DNA from: an uncultured Verrucomicrobia subdivision 3 bacterium
GTDB lineage: Bacteria > Verrucomicrobiota > Verrucomicrobiae > Limisphaerales > UBA11358
DNA length: 11,647 nucleotides
Assembly: GCA_903921455.1 (NCBI GenBank)
Contig: CAIXPZ010000138.1
Coordinates: 1-11,647 of the forward strand
Direction: 5' to 3'
The notes under the pieces were generated by a model. The model did not search any database, was not told where the DNA came from, and was given only the letters and a program-made list of their open reading frames with translations. Position 1 is the stretch's first letter, and each line of letters begins with the position of its first letter. Made by a program: the position numbers and the translations under genes. Of this stretch, positions 6,682-11,647 are shown piece by piece.

Positions 6682-6709
6682 ATTCTGCGAGTTTGCGGCG
6701 CGTTGGCAA
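6682..6709 (-). promoter_or_regulatory. putative promoter of the esterase gene, leaderless layout
   Basis: On the minus strand, TTGCCA (6709-6704) is followed by 16 nt, CAGAAT (6687-6682) and 6 nt to the ATG. Each box matches the sigma-70 consensus only in part (5/6 and 4/6). With a typical distance from -10 to transcription start, the mRNA would begin at or beside the A of the ATG. Prediction only. Confidence 0.4.
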
Positions 6710-6722
6710 AACTATTTTGCCA
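6704..6722. repeat. perfect 8+8 palindrome in the divergent promoter gap
   Basis: TGGCAAAA (6704-6711) and TTTTGCCA (6715-6722) are exact reverse complements around the spacer CTA. The arms contain TTGCCA on both strands, so the palindrome supplies a -35-like box in each direction. It could equally be the operator of a dimeric regulator controlling both genes. Confidence 0.65.
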
Positions 6723-6745
6723 GCGCCCACGGTATTCGCTACGCT
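6717..6745 (+). promoter_or_regulatory. putative promoter of the 6752 gene, leaderless layout
   Basis: TTGCCA (6717-6722), 17 nt, TACGCT (6740-6745), then 6 nt to the ATG at 6752. The -35 matches consensus at 5 of 6 bases and the -10 at only 3 of 6. The spacing implies transcription starting at about the ATG itself. Mirrors the minus-strand arrangement. Prediction only. Confidence 0.4.
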
Positions 6746-6751
6746 GCGCGG

Positions 6752-7798
6752 ATGCGAATTGCCCTGTGGTTTTCCGGCTGGCTGCTGGCGTGGTCCGTCT
6801 CCGGCGCGGAACTCCATTTTAATTTCAGCGACTATGCCGACGGCGCGACGCCCACAAATTTCCAAGCCGTGCTCATCGGCGGCGGCCCGCCGGCCGCGTG
6901 GAAGATCGTGACGGACGAGGTGCCGCCGTTGCTGGCGCCGCTCACGGACAAGGCGCCGGTCGTTTCGCGCCACGGGGTGCTGGCCCAGACGAGCGGAGAT
7001 ATGACCGACGAGCGGTTTCCCATGCTGCTGTTCAGTAGGGAGAAGTTCCGCAACTTCAAGTTCACCACGCGGTTCAAGATCGTCAGCGGCATCACCGAAC
7101 AGATGGCGGGCGTGGTCTTCCGGTATCAAAACGCGTCAAACTACTACGTGGTCCGCGCCAGCGCGCTCGGCAAGAACGTGCGGTTTTACAAGGTCGTCAA
7201 CGGCCTGCGGTCCGACCCGATCGGGCCGGACGTGAACGTGACCGCCGGGGTCTGGCACACGCTCGGCGTGCAATGCGAGGGCACGCAGATCACGGTTGCC
7301 TACGACGACAAGCTGGTGATGCCGGCGCTGGGCGACAGTTCCCTGACGGAGGGCCAGCTGGGTTTCCGCACAAAATCGGATGCCGTGGCTTATTTCACCG
7401 ACGCCTGGGTGGATTACACGCCGATCGTGCCCGCCGCGCAGTTGATCGTGAACAAAATCGTGGAGAAACAGACGCGCATCGTGGGCCTGCGGATTTATAC
7501 CTTGCAGACGAATGACATCACGCGCGTCATCGCCAGCAAGGATATTGCCGAACTCGGCAAGGAAGGCACGGACGCGGAAGCCATGGCCATCAAGGATGGC
7601 GCCGTGTCCTTCGGCCGGGAAAAGGGGATCGTGGTCATGACGTTGCCGCTGCATGATCGCAACGGGGAATTCATCGGGGCGGTGCGCGTGCGGTTGAAGT
7701 CGTTCTTCGGGGAGACCCAGGACAACGCCCTGACGCGCGCCCGCATGATCGTGACCGAGATCCAGAACCAGATCACCTCGGACAAGGATCTGTTGTAA
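6752..7798 (+). CDS. secreted protein, lectin-like (LamG/DUF1080-type) plus possible Cache-like domain
   Basis: 348 residues, function unknown. The ATG at 6752 gives a clean signal peptide (MRIALWFSGWLLAWSVSGA, 1-19). The frame is open further upstream, but that part is antisense to the esterase gene and lacks a signal. Residues 20-225 resemble the concanavalin-like fold of DUF1080/LamG proteins: β-rich, with KFTTRFKIVSG (103-113), MAGVVFRYQNASNYYVVRAS (118-137), GVWHTLGVQCEGTQITVAYD (166-185) and GQLGFRTKSDAVAYFTDAWV (201-220). Residues about 228-345 differ: a helix VNKIVEKQTRIVGLRIYTLQ, then TRVIASKDIAELGKEG, KGIVVMTLPLHDRNGEFIGA and VRVRLKS, a pattern like the β-strands of PAS/Cache sensor domains, then an amphipathic helix. 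There is no transmembrane segment after the signal, so if it senses a ligand it does so as a soluble or lipid-free exported protein. The lectin-like call is moderate, the Cache-like call weak. Confidence 0.7.
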   Translation: MRIALWFSGWLLAWSVSGAELHFNFSDYADGATPTNFQAVLIGGGPPAAWKIVTDEVPPLLAPLTDKAPVVSRHGVLAQTSGDMTDERFPMLLFSREKFRNFKFTTRFKIVSGITEQMAGVVFRYQNASNYYVVRASALGKNVRFYKVVNGLRSDPIGPDVNVTAGVWHTLGVQCEGTQITVAYDDKLVMPALGDSSLTEGQLGFRTKSDAVAYFTDAWVDYTPIVPAAQLIVNKIVEKQTRIVGLRIYTLQTNDITRVIASKDIAELGKEGTDAEAMAIKDGAVSFGREKGIVVMTLPLHDRNGEFIGAVRVRLKSFFGETQDNALTRARMIVTEIQNQITSDKDLL

Positions 7799-7809
7799 TC
7801 AGATCAGCG

Positions 7810-7989
7810 CTATTCGGAACGGACTTCCACGCTGATAATCTCACCGGCCTTGCAGACAGCCACGACCTCCATCGGCCGGCAGCAGATTTCACAGTCCGTC
7901 GTGAAAGACTGTTGCGCGACGCTGGTGTCAATGACCACTTCAAACGACTGGCCGCAGAACGGGCATTGGATGTCGGCGAATTCTTCCAT
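7810..7989 (-). CDS. CPXCG-motif Cys-rich zinc-ribbon small protein
   Basis: A 59-residue protein beginning MEEFADIQCPFCGQSFEVVI and ending ISVEVRSE. Cysteine pairs C9/C12 (CPFC) and C33/C36 (CEIC), plus C37 and C46, make a compact zinc-ribbon. Length, the opening CP-x-CG, the CCRPM segment and a basic/acidic β tail match the small CPXCG Cys-rich family (PF14255), whose function is unknown to me. The gene is oriented against its neighbour, with only 11 nt between the two stops, and its start is divergent from cimA. The ATG at 7989 is the only sensible start, since the Cys core begins eight residues later. A TTGCGT-N16-TAGATT promoter-like pair lies 6 nt before it. Confidence 0.85.
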   Translation of the reverse strand: MEEFADIQCPFCGQSFEVVIDTSVAQQSFTTDCEICCRPMEVVAVCKAGEIISVEVRSE

Positions 7990-7995
7990 GCCTGC

Positions 7996-8023
7996 AATCT
8001 AGTCGCGCAAGCCGAAAACGCAA
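7996..8023 (-). promoter_or_regulatory. putative promoter of the CPXCG gene, leaderless layout
   Basis: On the minus strand, TTGCGT (8023-8018), 16 nt, TAGATT (8001-7996), then 6 nt (GCAGGC) to the ATG. The distance from -10 to the start codon is the same as for both genes at the 6704 palindrome. Prediction only. Confidence 0.4.
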
Positions 8024-8039
8024 CCCGCCGTTTTCCGGT

Positions 8040-8068
8040 TTGCCCTTGCCAGCGTTTTAAGGGATAGT
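8040..8068 (+). promoter_or_regulatory. putative promoter of cimA
   Basis: TTGCCC (8040-8045), 17 nt, GATAGT (8063-8068), 15 nt before the ATG at 8084; each box matches sigma-70 consensus at 4 of 6 positions. The overlapping TTGCCAGCG (8046-8054) repeats the bases found at the divergent promoter around 6717. The 5' leader would be under 12 nt. Prediction only. Confidence 0.35.
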
Positions 8069-8083
8069 GTGCATCCGTTTTTT

Positions 8084-9643
8084 ATGAAACCCCAAGTCGA
8101 AATCTACGACACGACCCTGCGCGACGGTTCGCAGGGCGAAGGCATCAATTTCTCGGTGGCGGACAAGCTCCGCATCGCCGAGAAGCTCGATTCGTTTGGG
8201 GTTCATTACATTGAAGGCGGCTGGCCGGGCTCCAACCCCAAGGACATTGAATTCTTCGCGCAGGCCAAGAAACGCAAATTCAAGAACGCGCGGCTCGCGG
8301 CCTTCGGTTCCACGCGCAAGAAAGGCGTTCCCGTCGAACAGGACGACCAGGTGCGCCTGCTCATCGAGGCGGAAACGCCCGTGGTCACCATCTACGGCAA
8401 GACTTCCATGCTGCATGTGAAGGAAGTGCTGCGCTGCACGCCCGAGGAAAATCTTGCGATGATCGGCGACACCGTGAAGTTCCTGAAAGACCACGGCAAG
8501 TTCGTCATCTACGACGCCGAACACGGCTTCGACGGCTACAAGCTGGATCCTGAATATGCGCTGGCCACCTGGCAGGCGGCGGAAAAGGCCGGCGCGGATT
8601 TCGTCGTGTTGTGCGACACGAACGGCGGTTGTCTGCCGGGCGAAATTGCGGCCATCACCAGGACGGCCAAATCCAAATTGAATTGCAAGGTCGGCATCCA
8701 CACGCACGACGACATCGGCATGGGCGTGGCGAACGCGCTGGCCGCACTCGAAGCCGGCGCCGTGCATGTGCAAGGCACGATCAACGGCTACGGTGAGCGC
8801 ACGGGCAATTGCAATTTAACCAGCGTGATTCCCTGTGTCGCTCTGAAGCTGAAGAAAACTTCCGTGCCCGCGAAATCGCTCGCGAAGTTGAAGGAACTTT
8901 CCATGTTCGTGGACGAAGTCGCGAACCTGCGGCACAACCCGCGACTGCCGTGGGTGGGTTCGTCCGCGTTCGCGCACAAAGGGGGCGCGCACGTCAACGC
9001 CGTGCAGAAGCTCGCGTCCAGCTACGAACACATCAACCCCGAACTCGTCGGCAACGAGCGCAACATTCTCATCAGCGACCTCGCCGGCCGCAGCAACATT
9101 GTCATCAAGGCGCAGGAACTGGGCTTCAAGCTCACGAACGACACGCCGGAGCTGAAGCCGATTCTCAATCGCGTCAAGGAGCTCGAAAACAAAGGCTACG
9201 AATACGAAGCTGCCGAAGGCTCGATGGCGCTGCTCATCAGCAAGGCGCTGAAGCAACGCGAACTGCCGTTCACCGTGGACACCTATCACGTCTCCATGCG
9301 GCGGGATGAAAAAGGTTCGGTGTGCGAGGCCACCGTGAAAGTTCGCGTCGGCACCAAGCGGGCCCAGACCGTTGCCGAAGGCGACGGTCCGGTGAATGCA
9401 CTCGACGCGGCGCTGCGGCTGGCGCTGGCAAAATTTTTTCCCAGATTGAAAAAAATCACGCTCACGGATTACAAGGTGCGCATCCTCGACGGCGTGGCCG
9501 GCACGGCGGCGAAGACACGCGTGCTGATCGAATCCAGCGACGGCAAACGCGAGTGGGGCACCGTCGGCGTGAGCGAAAACATCATCGAAGCCAGCCTAGA
9601 GGCGCTGGTGGACTCGATGGAATTCGCGCTGTTAAAGAAATGA
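8084..9643 (+). CDS. cimA: (R)-citramalate synthase
   Basis: Condenses pyruvate and acetyl-CoA to (R)-citramalate, the first step of the threonine-independent isoleucine route, in the cytosol. 519 residues, normal for the long CimA group (distinct from LeuA). The catalytic TIM barrel opens VEIYDTTLRDGSQGEGINFS (5-24) with the metal/substrate pair R13-D14, then IEGGWPGSNPKD (43-54), LCDTNGG (176-182), metal ligands H206 and H208 in GIHTHDDIGMG, and INGYGERTGNCNL (233-245). After the linker region HKGGAHVNA, residues about 390-519 form the LeuA-type regulatory domain (starting near DTYHVSMRRDEKGSV), where isoleucine feedback usually acts. The ATG at 8084 gives the family N-terminus; an in-frame GTG at 8069 would add five residues. 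Only a GCAAAG-type hairpin separates it from valS; co-transcription is possible. Confidence 0.95.
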   Translation: MKPQVEIYDTTLRDGSQGEGINFSVADKLRIAEKLDSFGVHYIEGGWPGSNPKDIEFFAQAKKRKFKNARLAAFGSTRKKGVPVEQDDQVRLLIEAETPVVTIYGKTSMLHVKEVLRCTPEENLAMIGDTVKFLKDHGKFVIYDAEHGFDGYKLDPEYALATWQAAEKAGADFVVLCDTNGGCLPGEIAAITRTAKSKLNCKVGIHTHDDIGMGVANALAALEAGAVHVQGTINGYGERTGNCNLTSVIPCVALKLKKTSVPAKSLAKLKELSMFVDEVANLRHNPRLPWVGSSAFAHKGGAHVNAVQKLASSYEHINPELVGNERNILISDLAGRSNIVIKAQELGFKLTNDTPELKPILNRVKELENKGYEYEAAEGSMALLISKALKQRELPFTVDTYHVSMRRDEKGSVCEATVKVRVGTKRAQTVAEGDGPVNALDAALRLALAKFFPRLKKITLTDYKVRILDGVAGTAAKTRVLIESSDGKREWGTVGVSENIIEASLEALVDSMEFALLKK

Positions 9644-9649
9644 TTTATC

Positions 9650-9724
9650 AACGCAAAGGCGCAAAGAAGCAAAGTCGCCAAGAGAGAACAACTTTGCGTC
9701 TCTGCATCTTTGCGTCTTTGCGTT
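9650..9724. repeat. GCAAAG-type inverted repeat between cimA and valS
   Basis: The 33-nt arm at 9650-9682 (starting AACGCAAAGGCGCAAAG) pairs with 9692-9724 (ending CTTTGCGTCTTTGCGTT) at 28 of 33 positions around a 9-nt loop. Each arm is itself a run of GCAAAG units with about 8-nt spacing. From memory, elements of this look are scattered in intergenic regions of many unrelated bacteria. It fills most of the gap, ending 8 nt before the valS ATG. No T-run follows, so it is a hairpin rather than a standard terminator. Confidence 0.85.
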
Positions 9725-9732
9725 AAATTCCC

Positions 9733-11647
<1,915 letters not shown>

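Noticed and set aside
5299..6822. 507-codon open frame on the + strand opposite the esterase gene
   Set aside because: Its translation is Arg/Gly/His-rich with no recognisable motif and mirrors third-position GC of the real minus-strand gene; the esterase has a signal peptide and all SGNH motifs.
8069..8083. GTG start of cimA at 8069
   Set aside because: It would overlap the region just after the predicted -10 box, and the ATG at 8084 gives the usual family N-terminus.
9650..9724. T-box leader or intrinsic terminator for valS
   Set aside because: The hairpin lacks a following T-run and there is no specifier loop or T-box sequence; the GCAAAG repetition points to a dispersed repeat.
9650..9724. 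CRISPR-like array because of repeated GCAAAG units
   Set aside because: Units are 6-8 nt without unique spacers and are arranged as an inverted repeat.

Overview
The window looks like a piece of chromosome from a verrucomicrobial or related PVC-group (Planctomycetes-Verrucomicrobia-Chlamydiae) bacterium. The reasons are a PVM-type (Planctomycetes/Verrucomicrobia) bacterial microcompartment operon, GC-rich coding sequence, almost no Shine-Dalgarno sites, and several palindromic repeat families in and between genes. This placement is inferred from gene content, not from a phylogeny. Genes fill almost the whole window, and no stretch over 300 bases lacks one.

Region 1 (7-5204, + strand) is the microcompartment operon. 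It holds an acetate-kinase-family enzyme, a hexameric shell protein (BMC-H), a first pentameric vertex protein (BMC-P), a CoA-acylating aldehyde dehydrogenase with an N-terminal encapsulation-type helix, two more BMC-P genes joined by a 4-nt overlap, and a class II aldolase with helix-plus-linker tails at both ends. The set fits the pathway described for planctomycetal and verrucomicrobial compartments that degrade L-fucose and L-rhamnose. The aldolase splits the sugar phosphate to DHAP and lactaldehyde, the aldehyde is oxidised to an acyl-CoA inside the shell, and the kinase makes ATP from the acyl phosphate. The phosphotransacylase, any second BMC-H, the alcohol/lactate dehydrogenase and the regulator are not in the window and may lie upstream of base 1. 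Two intergenic hairpins (1559-1580 and 4021-4074) divide the operon, and a strong terminator (5181-5208) ends it, probably in both directions.

Region 2 (5221-7989) holds a secreted sialate O-acetylesterase-like esterase (- strand), a divergent gene for a secreted protein with a lectin-like front half and a possible Cache-like rear half (+ strand), and a 59-residue Cys-rich CPXCG zinc-ribbon protein (- strand). The 76-bp divergent gap contains a perfect 8+8 palindrome whose arms form two back-to-back -35-like boxes. Both predicted transcripts would start at or next to the ATG, so they would be leaderless.

Region 3 (8084-11647, + strand) holds citramalate synthase (cimA, isoleucine from pyruvate), a 75-bp GCAAAG-type inverted repeat, and the first 638 codons of valyl-tRNA synthetase (valS), which runs off the window end. 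valS carries two in-frame insertions. The first is built around two inverted copies of a 43-nt GC-rich repeat, a REP-doublet-like element translated within an essential enzyme, and is the most unusual item in the window.
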